The position numbers and the translations under genes are program-made. A stretch of DNA of 62,472 nt, taken from contig CALWJX010000008.1 of the NCBI GenBank assembly GCA_944381085.1, forward strand, positions 1 through 62,472, written 5' to 3'. The notes beneath the pieces were generated by a model that saw only the letters and a list, made by a program, of their open reading frames with translations, did not search any database and was not told where the DNA came from. This document shows positions 42,930 through 51,665 of the stretch, piece by piece (position 1 is the first letter of the stretch; every line of letters begins with the position of its first letter). The stretch comes from an uncultured Clostridia bacterium (lineage in GTDB: Bacteria; Bacillota; Clostridia; Oscillospirales; CAG-272).

Positions 42930-44543
42930 TTATCTCAGGTCTATAGACTTATATTCTTTTTCGACCATAACGCTCTTATACTCGGGTCTGATTATTTTGC
43001 CCGCGTTGAGCAGCTCTTCAAGTCTGTGCGCGCTCCAACCCGAAATTCTCGCAATCGCAAAAAGCGGAGTATAAATCTCTTCGGGGATTCCGAGCATACT
43101 GTAAGCCAGTCCGCTGTAAAAGTCCACGTTGACGCTGACGCCCTTGTATATTTTTCTTTTTTCCATAATGCACCTTACAGCGATTTCTTCTACATTGCTG
43201 TAAAGCTCAAACTCACTGTCAAGACCTTTTTCCGCCGACAGCTGCCTTGCGTATTCTCTCATTATTTCAGCTCTTGGGTCGGACAGCGAATATACCGCGT
43301 GACCGATGCCGTATACAAGTCCGCTTCTGTCAAACGCTTCTTTATTCAGTATTTTGTTTATGTAAGCTTCAAGCTCGTTTTTGTTCTGAGTGTCCGAAAC
43401 ATTCTTTTTGATATCCTTGAACATTTCGACTACACGCAGATTCGCTCCGCCGTGCTTGGGACCTTTAAGCGAACACATAGCCGCCGTAATCGCCGCGTAG
43501 GTATCCGCGCCTGAGCTTGTTACCACATGCGTCGTAAACGTGCTGTTATTTCCGCCGCCGTGTTCCGCGTGGAGCATCAAAACCGCGTCAAGCACACGCG
43601 CCTCGGTCTGTGTAAATCTTTTGTCAGGGCGCAGCATATGCAGAATATTTTCGGCGGTTGAGTAATCCGGGCGCGGATGATGAAGCGTAAGGCTTTTGTT
43701 ATTCCGGTAATATTCATAAGACTGATATGCGCTGACCGCCAGAACCGGCATCACGGCTATCAGCTTGAGCGATTGCCTCATAACATTTTCAAGAGATGTA
43801 TCGTTTGCCTTGCTGTCATAGCTTGCAAGCGCAAGTATGCTTTTTGACATGGATGTCATTATATCGGCGCTCGGAGCTTTCATAATGACGTCTTTTATAA
43901 AATTAAGCGGCAGAACTCTTTTCTGTGAAAGTATATCGCAAAAGTCCTCCAATTCCCGGCTGTTCGGCAGCTTTCCCGTAAGCAGAAGATATGTAACCTC
44001 TTCAAACCCGAAATTGTTGCTGTGGTCATGACCGTTGACAAGGTCCTGAATGCTGTAACCTCTGTAATAAAGCTCTCCTTCACAGGGCCTTTTTTCGCCG
44101 TTGATATCCTTTTTGCCGACAACCTTGGAAATGTCCGTAAGTCCGGCTCTGACTCCGTTGCCGTTAATATCGCGCAGTCCTTTTTTGACATCGTATTCCA
44201 CATAGAGACGTTCTTCTATTTTTCCGGTCTGAACGAAGGATTCGGTAAGAGCCTTTTCGTCAGATATATGATCGCCCGAGGTATACCCTTTGAATTCATA
44301 CATCTCATGCGCGATGGCGATATTGTTCTCGTTGATCTCGTCGCAGTTCAAAAGAAAGTCCACAGACACCCGAAGAATTTCCGAGAGCTGGAGCAACGTC
44401 GCGATCTCGGGATAACCGCCGCCGGACTCCCATTTGCTTACCGTTTTATCGCTTACAAAAAGCTCCTGGGCAAGTTCTCCCTGGGTCATACCTTTTTCTT
44501 TTCTCAATACACTTATAAGTTTTCCGGTTTTCTTTGCGTCCAT
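42930..44543 (-). CDS. XRE-type helix-turn-helix fused to citrate synthase
   Basis: This 537-residue protein joins two domains in one open frame. Residues 8-63 are an XRE-type helix-turn-helix (MTQGELAQELFVSDKTVSKW, LRVSVDFLL). After a linker (about 70-110), residues 112-537 are a complete citrate synthase: YDVKKGLRDINGNGV, then the catalytic His328 in HAEHGGGNN, His364 in GPKHGGAN and Asp474 in NVDFYSG, the three residues expected. It should condense oxaloacetate and acetyl-CoA. GGAGG lies 10 bases before the ATG at 44543, and the frame is open without stop or frameshift across the junction. A GTATACAGC repeat array in its promoter and leader (44620-44713) would be a fitting operator for the HTH. 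Autoregulation by metabolite state is an inference. The citrate synthase family assignment is firm. Confidence 0.9.
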   Translation of the reverse strand: MDAKKTGKLISVLRKEKGMTQGELAQELFVSDKTVSKWESGGGYPEIATLLQLSEILRVSVDFLLNCDEINENNIAIAHEMYEFKGYTSGDHISDEKALTESFVQTGKIEERLYVEYDVKKGLRDINGNGVRAGLTDISKVVGKKDINGEKRPCEGELYYRGYSIQDLVNGHDHSNNFGFEEVTYLLLTGKLPNSRELEDFCDILSQKRVLPLNFIKDVIMKAPSADIMTSMSKSILALASYDSKANDTSLENVMRQSLKLIAVMPVLAVSAYQSYEYYRNNKSLTLHHPRPDYSTAENILHMLRPDKRFTQTEARVLDAVLMLHAEHGGGNNSTFTTHVVTSSGADTYAAITAAMCSLKGPKHGGANLRVVEMFKDIKKNVSDTQNKNELEAYINKILNKEAFDRSGLVYGIGHAVYSLSDPRAEIMREYARQLSAEKGLDSEFELYSNVEEIAVRCIMEKRKIYKGVSVNVDFYSGLAYSMLGIPEEIYTPLFAIARISGWSAHRLEELLNAGKIIRPEYKSVMVEKEYKSIDLR

Positions 44544-44619
44544 TCTCTTAAATCCTCCTTCACGTTCAGATAATTGCGGGTAAAGCAAAAGCATCGCCCG
44601 CGCGGTTTGCAAAACTGCG

Positions 44620-44673
44620 GTATACAGCTTACGGCTGTATACAAATATAGCGTAAGCTGTATACAAATACAGC
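44620..44673 (-). promoter_or_regulatory. Repeated operator-like sites in the leader of the HTH-citrate synthase gene
   Basis: GTATACAGC (44620-44628) and GCTGTATAC (44634-44642) form a perfect inverted repeat around 5 bases. GCTGTATACAAATA(T/C)AGC then occurs as a direct repeat at 44634-44651 and 44656-44673, exactly 22 bp apart, or about two helical turns. The pattern is typical of cooperative binding by an XRE repressor dimer. It lies 35-90 bases downstream of the predicted transcription start. Confidence 0.7.
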
Positions 44674-44704
44674 CGATAAACGACATTTTACCGGTTTGCT
44701 TTAT

Positions 44705-44713
44705 GCTGTATAC
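44705..44713 (-). promoter_or_regulatory. Promoter-proximal operator copy
   Basis: A further GCTGTATAC copy (44705-44713) lies directly after the -10 hexamer of the promoter on the minus strand, so a bound repressor would block the transcription start. Confidence 0.65.
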
Positions 44714-44742
44714 ATTATACCATGTTTTTCAGATTTTGTCTA
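44714..44742 (-). promoter_or_regulatory. Sigma-A promoter of the HTH-citrate synthase gene
   Basis: On the minus strand TAGACA (44737-44742) and TATAAT (44714-44719) are separated by 17 bases. The 5' leader is about 165 bases and contains the operator repeats. Confidence 0.75.
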
Positions 44743-45041
44743 CCTACTTATCAAATTACAATCCGATGTTTTTTTGTAATTTTGGCAAATTTTTTCTACT
44801 TATCGTAGAATTTATACTATTCCATCGCGGAACGCGGTGGGAATTGCTTTTGTAATAACTTTCCGGCAATTAAATAAAGCACAGATTTTTTATATGCAAA
44901 AATCCAAGGCCTGAGTGAAGTGCTTCCGGAATTGTCTGTATTGCGGAAGCATATCAGATAAATTGACCTTGGATTTTTACAACTGATTCTTTTTTTGCGG
45001 CGGGATGTTATGGATAGTAATTTTTGCTTACATTCAATGTT
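44743..45041. other. Gap between the pot operon and the citrate synthase fusion gene
   Basis: This 299-base gap contains no gene. It holds the pot operon terminator at 44898-44978 and an AT-rich segment (44743-44830) upstream of the citrate synthase promoter in which I see nothing further. Confidence 0.55.
44898..44978 (-). terminator. Terminator-like stem after potD
   Basis: AAAAATCCAAGG (44898-44909) pairs with CCTTGGATTTTT (44967-44978), with an inner stem of GCTTCCG/CGGAAGC in the loop. Read on the minus strand it ends CCTTGGATTTTTGC and lies about 65 bases after the potD stop. Confidence 0.6.
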
Positions 45042-46160
45042 TTATTCTATAATCAGCTTTTCCCAAAGAGACGTAAGGTAATCGAGCGTTTCGGTATCAA
45101 GGTTTCTGAAAGCGTACTTATTGAAGGCTTCTCCGAAATTGAAGTTTTCGGGATAGATTACAGACATTACGTCCTCGCCCATGTCCTCTTTATACTTCTC
45201 GCTGTTGTAAACTACGCTGTTTGGTGAGGCGTAATAGATATATTCCGCGATTTCGATGCCCGCTTCCTCTGAAAGAATAAAGTTGATGTACGCCTCCGCG
45301 GCATCTTTGTTGCGGCATCCTTTGGGGATACACATAGCGTCTACAAATACGTTTGTGCTTTCGGGAGAATAGAACTGAAGGTCGACATTTTCCGCCTGAT
45401 TGTCTACCATTGTAAAGTAATCGCCGGCATAATACGCGCCTATCGCCGCCTCGCCCGTTTCCATCATGTTATATATTTCGTCCATAACGCGACCTTTTAG
45501 AAGAGGATTCTGGAGCACAAGCTCATTATATGCTCTGTCCCATTCCGCGCGGTCGGTCGTGTTTACGTCGATTCCCAGCTTATACATGGCGGTTCCGAAA
45601 GCGTCACGGGAGTTATTGAACTGCAAAATTCCGACGTCCTTGTATTTCTCGTTCCACATTATTTCCCAGCCGGTGACGTCCGCCGGATCTACTCTGTTGG
45701 CGTCGTATATGATGCCGACCGTGCCGTATGTATAGGGAACCGAATATTTGTTTTCCGGGTCATAGTAAAGGTTTTTGAAATCGTCGGTTATGTTTTTGTA
45801 ATTGGGAATATTGTCAAAGTTAAGTTCTTCGAGCATGTCATGCTCAATAAAATAATCTATCATGTAGTCGGACGGAATTATGATGTCATAGCTGACCGCG
45901 TTTGCCTCAAGCTTTGCTCTCAGCTCCTCGTTTGAAGTATAGGTATCGTAATTTACCTTTATTTTCTGTCCGTAGGTTTCAAAATACCATTCCTCAAACG
46001 CCTTGTTGGCGTCGTATCCTCCGTCCTCGCCCAAAGGCATATATTCTCCCCAATTGTATACGTTCAATGTTATGGTATCGTCATTTCCGCAGGAAGAAAG
46101 GAAAACTCCGAGCGAGAGAACCGCGGTTATTGCGAGTGTGATGCATATGATTTTTTTCAT
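45042..46160 (-). CDS. potD: Spermidine/putrescine-binding lipoprotein
   Basis: This 372-residue polyamine-binding lipoprotein has a signal peptide with lipobox LSSC (Cys24), then NVYNWGEYM, the family's start of the mature domain, and YDIIIPSDYMIDY, AIGAYYAGDYFTM and FINFILSEEAG-like blocks. It captures polyamines outside the membrane and passes them to the PotBC permease. It is the last gene of the potABCD operon, 36 bases after potC. The length is standard. Confidence 0.93.
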   Translation of the reverse strand: MKKIICITLAITAVLSLGVFLSSCGNDDTITLNVYNWGEYMPLGEDGGYDANKAFEEWYFETYGQKIKVNYDTYTSNEELRAKLEANAVSYDIIIPSDYMIDYFIEHDMLEELNFDNIPNYKNITDDFKNLYYDPENKYSVPYTYGTVGIIYDANRVDPADVTGWEIMWNEKYKDVGILQFNNSRDAFGTAMYKLGIDVNTTDRAEWDRAYNELVLQNPLLKGRVMDEIYNMMETGEAAIGAYYAGDYFTMVDNQAENVDLQFYSPESTNVFVDAMCIPKGCRNKDAAEAYINFILSEEAGIEIAEYIYYASPNSVVYNSEKYKEDMGEDVMSVIYPENFNFGEAFNKYAFRNLDTETLDYLTSLWEKLIIE

Positions 46161-46196
46161 TTGATAAAGCCTCCGTGGGATTATACTTTTCTGTTT

Positions 46197-47051
46197 TTAA
46201 TCTGTATTTTCTCTGTCTTCTTTCTTTTTTCTTTTCGCAATCTTGGCGCGGAGTCTTTCGTCCTTAGACCCTGAAAGATTGGATATTATCAGAAGGATAA
46301 GAATCACGACAAAAATTATTGTCGCCAGCGCGTAAATTTTGGGAGTTACCCGTTTTTTCGTCATGCTGTATATGAGCAGGGGAAGCGTTTGGAAAGAGCT
46401 GCCCTTTGTAAAGTAGCTTATAACGAAATCGTCGAGCGACATTGTAAACGCCATTATGGCTCCCGTCATGATTCCCGGAAATATTTCGGGTATCTCTACC
46501 TTGAAAAATGACTGAACCGGGGTGCACCCCAAATCCAGCGCGGCTTCGGGCAGAGAATTGTCCATTTGTTTTATTTTCGGAAGCACTGAGAGAATGACAT
46601 ACGGCAGTGAAAAGGTTACGTGCGCGATAAGCATTGTCCAGAAGCTCAGTTTGTCGGAAAGACCGAGCATCGTACCGACAAAGACGAACATGAGCATAAG
46701 GGATATTCCGGTTATGATATCCGGATTCATCATCGGGATGTTAGTTACCGACATTACTGCGGACTTTAAGTATCGCTTTTTCATCCTGCCTATTCCGTAT
46801 GCCGCCGCCGTACCCATAAGTGTCGATATTGCCGTGCTTGTCACAGCGAGAATCAGGGTGTTTTTCAGCGCGTTCAGCGTTTCGGAATCCTTTAGCACCA
46901 CTCCGTACCAATACAGTGAAAATTCTTCAAATACGGCGGTGCTTTTTCCCGAGTTGAAGGAAAAAAATATGAGGACCGCCATAGGGGCAAACAGGAATAT
47001 CATTATGAGTATGATATAAAGGTTTGAAATTATACCGGATTTTTTCTTCAT
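46197..47051 (-). CDS. potC: Spermidine/putrescine ABC transporter permease PotC
   Basis: This 284-residue permease has six membrane segments and the EAA loop (PEAALDLGCTPVQSFFKVEIPEI) that couples to the ATPase. It overlaps potB by four bases at its start, so the two are translated together. It forms the channel with PotB. The C-terminus is lysine-rich (AKRKKKEDREN). The family is clear from the EAA motif and gene order. Confidence 0.93.
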   Translation of the reverse strand: MKKKSGIISNLYIILIMIFLFAPMAVLIFFSFNSGKSTAVFEEFSLYWYGVVLKDSETLNALKNTLILAVTSTAISTLMGTAAAYGIGRMKKRYLKSAVMSVTNIPMMNPDIITGISLMLMFVFVGTMLGLSDKLSFWTMLIAHVTFSLPYVILSVLPKIKQMDNSLPEAALDLGCTPVQSFFKVEIPEIFPGIMTGAIMAFTMSLDDFVISYFTKGSSFQTLPLLIYSMTKKRVTPKIYALATIIFVVILILLIISNLSGSKDERLRAKIAKRKKKEDRENTD

Positions 47052-47920
47052 GGCATAAATCCTCCCTCGTTTCTGTCCGAAAACCGGTCAACTATGAACA
47101 TTCCCGCGAGCAGAATGACCATCAGCACAAATGAAAGCGCCGCCGCCATGTGCAGATTATTCGCGAGGAACTGAGTCTCTATCGCGTCTCCGATAAGGTA
47201 GAACTTACCTCCGCCAAGCTTCTGGGATATGTAAAATGTCGATATCGACGGGACAAAGACCATAGTTATTCCCGATATGACGCCGGGGATGCTATGCGGG
47301 ATTATGACCCTGCGAAGCACTCCGAAGCCGTTGCAGCCAAGGTCGCTTGCCGCTTCTATAAGTCTGTGGTCAAGCTTTGTCATAACCGAATATATCGGCA
47401 TTATCATATAGGGCAGGAAATCATATACCATACCTATTACAACCGCGCTCTCGGTGCCTATTATATGAATTGTGTCAATTCCGAGTTTTCCGAGAAAGCT
47501 GTTGATAATGCCCGTGTCCTGCAAAATTACCATCCATGCGTAGGTCCGTATCAGAAAGTTCATCCACATGGGTAGCATGATAAGCGTTATGAGAATTTTC
47601 TGCTTTTTAGGAGACGCCTTCGATATAAAATACGCGGCGGGGTAGCCTATAAGCAGACAGATAAATGTGGCGATGAGCGCGAGCTTTACCGAACGCCAGA
47701 ATATGAGCAGATAGTTTTCTCCGAAGAAAGCCTTGATGTTTTCAAGAGTGAAGTTGAAATCGCGGTCGGTAAACGCGTAGTATACGACAAATATCAGCGG
47801 TATGATTATAAACAGCACGGACCAGACTATATGCGGCGCCGCGGCAAATTTCTGAAGAAGAGACCTGCCGCCCGAACGCAGAGCCTTTTCCTCAGCTTTC
47901 AGCTTTTTTTGAGCGTTCAT
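47048..47920 (-). CDS. potB: Spermidine/putrescine ABC transporter permease PotB
   Basis: This 290-residue permease has a cytoplasmic N-terminus, six membrane segments and the EAA loop (IEAASDLGCNGFGVLRRVIIPHS). The start at 47920 lies 3 bases after potA. It pairs with PotC to import polyamines. Confidence 0.93.
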   Translation of the reverse strand: MNAQKKLKAEEKALRSGGRSLLQKFAAAPHIVWSVLFIIIPLIFVVYYAFTDRDFNFTLENIKAFFGENYLLIFWRSVKLALIATFICLLIGYPAAYFISKASPKKQKILITLIMLPMWMNFLIRTYAWMVILQDTGIINSFLGKLGIDTIHIIGTESAVVIGMVYDFLPYMIMPIYSVMTKLDHRLIEAASDLGCNGFGVLRRVIIPHSIPGVISGITMVFVPSISTFYISQKLGGGKFYLIGDAIETQFLANNLHMAAALSFVLMVILLAGMFIVDRFSDRNEGGFMP

Positions 47921-47922
47921 TA

Positions 47923-49047
47923 TTACAGGTCCTCCTCGTCGATGACGTCCGAGAGGTGTTCAAGCTCGTCCGAATATGAGGAATAATCTCCGAACATACC
48001 CGAAAATTCGGATTTCTTCATTACATGTATCGCGTCGGGCTCGATGTACAGACCGATACGCGAGTCGGGAGCCACATAGTCGGTTGTCTGTATCATCCAC
48101 AAAAAGCCGCCTATGTCTATTATTATCTCATAATGGACCCCCTTAAATGTGACTGAGCTTACCACTCCCGAAAGCATTCCTTTTTCGACCGGTACCACAT
48201 CCACATCCTCCGGTCTGACGACAATGTCCACTTTCTCTCCTTTTTCAAATCCCGTGTCAAGACAGTCAAAAATATGCCCGGAAAATTTTGCCTTGTAATC
48301 CGACAGCATTATTCCGTCTACAATGTTGGATTCGCCTATAAAGTCCGCGACGAAAGCGTTTACGGGCTCGTTGTAAATATCTGTGGGAGTGCCTATCTGT
48401 TGTATGCGTCCGTTTGCCATGACCACGACCGTGTCCGACATGGAGAGCGCCTCTTCCTGGTCGTGAGTTACATATATAAAAGTGATGCCTGTCTTTTTCT
48501 GAATGTTTTTCAGCTCTGTCTGCATGTCCTTGCGCAGCTTGAGGTCGAGCGCGCCGAGAGGCTCGTCGAGCAGGAGTACTTCAGGCTGATTTATCAGCGC
48601 GCGCGCGATAGCCACACGCTGCTGCTGACCTCCTGAAAGAGTGGAAATATGCCTTTTTTCAAAATTCTTCAGATTGACAAGACTCAGCATCTGAGCGACC
48701 TTTTCCGATATTTCCTTTTCGGGTCTTTTCTTTACGCGAAGTCCGAAGGCAATATTGTCATATACATTGAGATGAGGAAACAGCGCGTATCTTTGAAACA
48801 CGGTGTTTACCGGACGTTTGTACGGCGGCACTTCCACCACGCTTTTTCCGTCGAACAATACATCTCCGGAATCCGGCGATTCAAAACCTCCGATTATCCT
48901 AAGCGTAGTGGTTTTGCCGCAGCCTGACGGTCCGAGAAGCGTGACGAATTCTTTGTCATGAATTTCAAGGTCGATGTTGTCAAGAACAGTCTCTCCGTCA
49001 AACGATTTTGAAACCTTTTCCAGTTTTATGATGACATCCTTTTCCAT
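47923..49047 (-). CDS. potA: Spermidine/putrescine ABC transporter ATP-binding protein
   Basis: This 374-residue ATPase has Walker [10 protein letters not shown] (residues 39-47), the signature LSGGQQQR, Walker B LLLDEP and a C-terminal TOBE domain (about 270-345) typical of the MalK/PotA group. It powers polyamine uptake from the cytoplasmic side. It is the first gene of the operon potABCD. Its leader is about 387 bases long and contains two copies of a dispersed hairpin repeat in antisense orientation. No clear Shine-Dalgarno beyond AAAGGAG-like purines at about 49063 is seen. Confidence 0.94.
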   Translation of the reverse strand: MEKDVIIKLEKVSKSFDGETVLDNIDLEIHDKEFVTLLGPSGCGKTTTLRIIGGFESPDSGDVLFDGKSVVEVPPYKRPVNTVFQRYALFPHLNVYDNIAFGLRVKKRPEKEISEKVAQMLSLVNLKNFEKRHISTLSGGQQQRVAIARALINQPEVLLLDEPLGALDLKLRKDMQTELKNIQKKTGITFIYVTHDQEEALSMSDTVVVMANGRIQQIGTPTDIYNEPVNAFVADFIGESNIVDGIMLSDYKAKFSGHIFDCLDTGFEKGEKVDIVVRPEDVDVVPVEKGMLSGVVSSVTFKGVHYEIIIDIGGFLWMIQTTDYVAPDSRIGLYIEPDAIHVMKKSEFSGMFGDYSSYSDELEHLSDVIDEEDL

Positions 49048-49070
49048 TACACATAAAAACTCCTTTAAAA

Positions 49071-49190
49071 TTATAACTGAATTAGGAGGTCCCCCGCCTC
49101 AAAAAAGCGGGCGCCGCTTGATTTTTTCGGCGGGGAATTACAATCTCCCCGCCGAAAACATTGAATGACGGGGCTTGGACCCATATTGAA
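49071..49190 (+). repeat. Dispersed hairpin repeat, copy C
   Basis: This copy begins TTATAACTGAATTA, carries an insertion with CCCCGCCTC, continues GCCGCTTGATTTTTTCGGCGGGG and forms the stem TTTTCGGCGGGG/CCCCGCCGAAAA. It ends TTGAATGACGGGGCTTGGACCC and ATTGAA. It lies in the potA leader on the strand opposite to that gene. Confidence 0.8.
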
Positions 49191-49333
49191 TAATTCCGAA
49201 ATTTTTAATGCATGTTCAGATGAGATATTCGGTTTCTCTCCGAAAGGCGTCCGGAGTCGGAAAACATATCATTTTCTGCCGTGTGCAAAAAGCCGCGAAA
49301 ACAATTCGGACATTGTTTAATTTATGCGGCAAA

Positions 49334-49433
49334 ATATAACCAAATTAAGACGTCTTGCCGCTTGACTCTTTCAATGGGAGAAACAATCTCCCGCTTAAAA
49401 CGCTGAATGACGTGGCTTGACCCCTTATTGAAC
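49334..49433 (+). repeat. Dispersed hairpin repeat, copy D
   Basis: This copy has ATATAACCAAATTAAGACGT, then CTTGCCGCTTGACTCTTTC and a weaker stem of AATGGGAG/CTCCCGCTT, and ends GCTGAATGACGTGGCTTGACC with TTATTGAAC. It ends within 10 bases of the -10 of the pot promoter. Confidence 0.75.
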
Positions 49434-49440
49434 AGCATAC

Positions 49441-49469
49441 ATTGTAACATAAAAGTGACATGATTTCAA
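49441..49469 (-). promoter_or_regulatory. Sigma-A promoter of potABCD
   Basis: On the minus strand TTGAAA (49464-49469) and TACAAT (49441-49446) are separated by 17 bases. Transcription would start at about 49434, at the edge of repeat copy D. Confidence 0.7.
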
Positions 49470-49621
49470 TAGTTTTTTTTAATTTCTCGGATTTTTGTGA
49501 AATATTCCAATAAAATGCGCTCGTATGCAAATTTTTATGATTATTTTACAAAATACTTGAGTTTTCTTTGATTTTCTCTTTTATTCTCCGAATTGCTTTG
49601 ACTGACAGAACAGGACAAAAT

Positions 49622-49665
49622 GCCAAAACACCGTGATATCCTTTAAAATATCATAGTGCTCTGGC
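49622..49665 (-). terminator. Candidate terminator of the desulfurase-like gene
   Basis: On the minus strand CACTATGATAT pairs with ATATCACGGTG through two G-U pairs and is followed by TTTTGG, about 60 bases after the stop of the gene at 49722. Confidence 0.4.
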
Positions 49666-49721
49666 ATAATGTTTTTTTTAGGTTTACAGAAGCCGACGGT
49701 AAATTGTTTTTTATTATTTCA

Positions 49722-50879
49722 TCACAATATTTCGGAAATTTTTTTGCAGAGAATATCAACGTCTTTATCTGTATTGTCAAATCCGAAGCTTACCCGAACC
49801 GCGCCGTTGAAATCTTCCTTCCGGGTTCCGAGAGTACGGTGTCCCAGCGCCGAGCAATGATATCCTGTTCTGACGCATATGCCGTCCTCCGACAGCAGTG
49901 AGCCCACCTCGTCGGAGGTATAGCCTTTTACATTGAACAGAAAAACCGGACCGGAGTATGCGGGGGCGTATATTTTTACTTCGGGTATACGGCAAAGGCA
50001 GTCAAATGTTCTGTTCCAGAGTCGTTTTTCATGCATGGAGATATTATCTATTCCGTATTCATTGAGAAATCTTATCCCCTCGCAAAGTCCTGCAATGGCA
50101 GGAGTATTGACCGTTCCGGCTTCAAATTTTTCGGGAGCCTCGTCGTTCATTGCATATTCAAGAGAATTTACCCCGTTGCCGCCCTCTATCAGAGTTTCGG
50201 GTATTTCGGCATTCTCTCCGAGAATCATGATCCCGCATCCCTGGGGACCGTAGAGACCTTTGTGGGCGGGCATACATAGGATATCGATATTCATTTTTTT
50301 CATGTCGATAACAGTATGACCGGCCGACTGAGCCGCGTCGACAATAAAGATTATTCCTCTGTCCCGGCAGTATCGGCCGATTTCTTCTATCGGTAAGGTG
50401 TACGAGCATATATTTGACGAGTGCGAACATATGAGCATTTTTGTGTCTTTTCTCACTCTTTTGTCGATGTCGGAAAGTATTCTGTCCGTACTGTTGTCTG
50501 TGTCTGAATACGCCTCAAATACTTCCGCGTCGACAATTCCCGCGTTTTTGAGCGCGTAAACCGGTCTCAGGGTGGAGTTGTGGTCCATGTTGCCTATCAG
50601 TATATGGGAATTTGGCTTTGCCATGCCCTTGATTGCCATATTGAGCGCGTATGTGGTGTTAAGCGTAAAGCAGACATTTTCGGGCTGCGAACCGAACATG
50701 TCTCCGAGCAGAGAGCGGCACTCGTATACTTTCTCCGCGGCTTCCATCGCAACGGGATGCGCTCCGCGACCGGGATTTCCGCAGTATTGGGTCATGCAGC
50801 GGTATGTCTCTCTGCATACGCTCGGCGGTTTCGGAAATGTGGTGGCGGCATTGTCAAGATATATTATTTTTTGTTTCAT
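49722..50879 (-). CDS. Cysteine desulfurase-like class V aminotransferase
   Basis: This 385-residue PLP enzyme of the class V aminotransferase family (NifS/CsdA-like) takes sulfur or selenium from cysteine or selenocysteine. The PLP lysine is in AHKGLYGPQG (Lys207) with Asp181 in IVDAAQSAGH. RTGYHCSALGHRTLG carries Cys342, the probable persulfide carrier. The N-terminus (IIYLDNAATTFPKPPSV) is standard. It follows the DUF3343 gene on the same strand, in the order of a putative sulfur/selenium carrier and its donor. No iscU or selD gene is nearby. The substrate is an inference. Confidence 0.85.
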   Translation of the reverse strand: MKQKIIYLDNAATTFPKPPSVCRETYRCMTQYCGNPGRGAHPVAMEAAEKVYECRSLLGDMFGSQPENVCFTLNTTYALNMAIKGMAKPNSHILIGNMDHNSTLRPVYALKNAGIVDAEVFEAYSDTDNSTDRILSDIDKRVRKDTKMLICSHSSNICSYTLPIEEIGRYCRDRGIIFIVDAAQSAGHTVIDMKKMNIDILCMPAHKGLYGPQGCGIMILGENAEIPETLIEGGNGVNSLEYAMNDEAPEKFEAGTVNTPAIAGLCEGIRFLNEYGIDNISMHEKRLWNRTFDCLCRIPEVKIYAPAYSGPVFLFNVKGYTSDEVGSLLSEDGICVRTGYHCSALGHRTLGTRKEDFNGAVRVSFGFDNTDKDVDILCKKISEIL

Positions 50880-50962
50880 GTCGTTTTGTCCTCCGATGAT
50901 TGAGGTGGAATTTTAATTGTTATCGTTTAGGATATTTTCAGAGCTTTATATCAGATACATAT

Positions 50963-51208
50963 TTAATCTATATACTGTTTTACTTTGATGTTTGCGTTTT
51001 CAAGCACAACTCTCACATTTCTCGCCTGAGCGCATGAGTAGTTCACTCCGTATACACAGCCCCTGCCGCCCTGAGAACTGACTTTTTTTACGCTTGAAGG
51101 TATAGCGGCTACGGCAAGGGTTTTCTGAGCCTTTAAGGCGTTTGTCATTGAGCCGGTAACGGCGGTGCAGACTCCGCCCGACCGGTCAGAATCGAATTTA
51201 TCCGGCAT
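50963..51208 (-). CDS. DUF3343-like putative Se/S carrier
   Basis: This 81-residue protein resembles the DUF3343 (putative Se/S carrier-like) family: GSMTNALKAQKTLAVAAIPSSVKK in the first half, then GRGCVYGVNYSCAQARNVRVVLENANIKV, with two cysteines (in GGRGCVYG and YSCAQA). The ATG at 51208 is chosen because AAAGG lies about 12 bases before it. An in-frame ATG at 51259 would add 17 residues. It is the first gene of the operon with the cysteine desulfurase-like gene at 49722, which would supply the persulfide. The family match is by pattern. Confidence 0.65.
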   Translation of the reverse strand: MPDKFDSDRSGGVCTAVTGSMTNALKAQKTLAVAAIPSSVKKVSSQGGRGCVYGVNYSCAQARNVRVVLENANIKVKQYID

Positions 51209-51665
51209 TTTTGTGACCGACCTTTCTTTGTTTGATTGACATTTGATAATTATAAACATGCGGTTTATGAAGTAAAATCGCGCGGCGCGGAGTTTTTCAT
51301 CGTCTATGACCGATGCGTTTCCTTTGACCGGGCGGATTTTACCCCGTTAACATTATATGCCTCGGATTTTTTTGTGACAAAGCATAATGTTTTGCGACAC
51401 CGTAAAAGATGAGCATATAATTGGGACCCGAATGTAAAATTTAATAAAAGCACTTGATTTTTCCGCGTACTTAAGTTATAATATTCATAATAATAATATT
51501 TTGTCGACGGCGAGGAAAGCAGCGTGAAAAATATATTGCATCGCGTCGGAATGTATCTGATTCACGTATAAATTTTCCGAAAAGCTTAACGCTTTTGGTT
51601 TCGCTCTGAAACCGAAAATTTTTAAAATTCTGTTTGAGCCGCCTATGGAGGCAGGGAGGATTAAT
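51209..51665. other. Divergent intergenic region
   Basis: This 457-base region separates the DUF3343 gene from comEB. The comEB promoter lies at 51454-51482. Beyond it the leader of about 177 bases has no recognised structure, and I see nothing else in the region. Confidence 0.5.
51454..51482 (+). promoter_or_regulatory. Sigma-A promoter of the comEB operon
   Basis: TTGATT (51454-51459) and TATAAT (51477-51482) are separated by 17 bases. Confidence 0.7.

Larger units (their letters stand above)
49048..49721. other. potA leader and intergenic region
   Basis: This 674-base region has no gene. It contains two repeat copies (49071-49190 and 49334-49433), the potA promoter (49441-49469), a terminator-like stem of the desulfurase-like gene (49622-49665) and otherwise AT-rich sequence. 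Confidence 0.6.
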
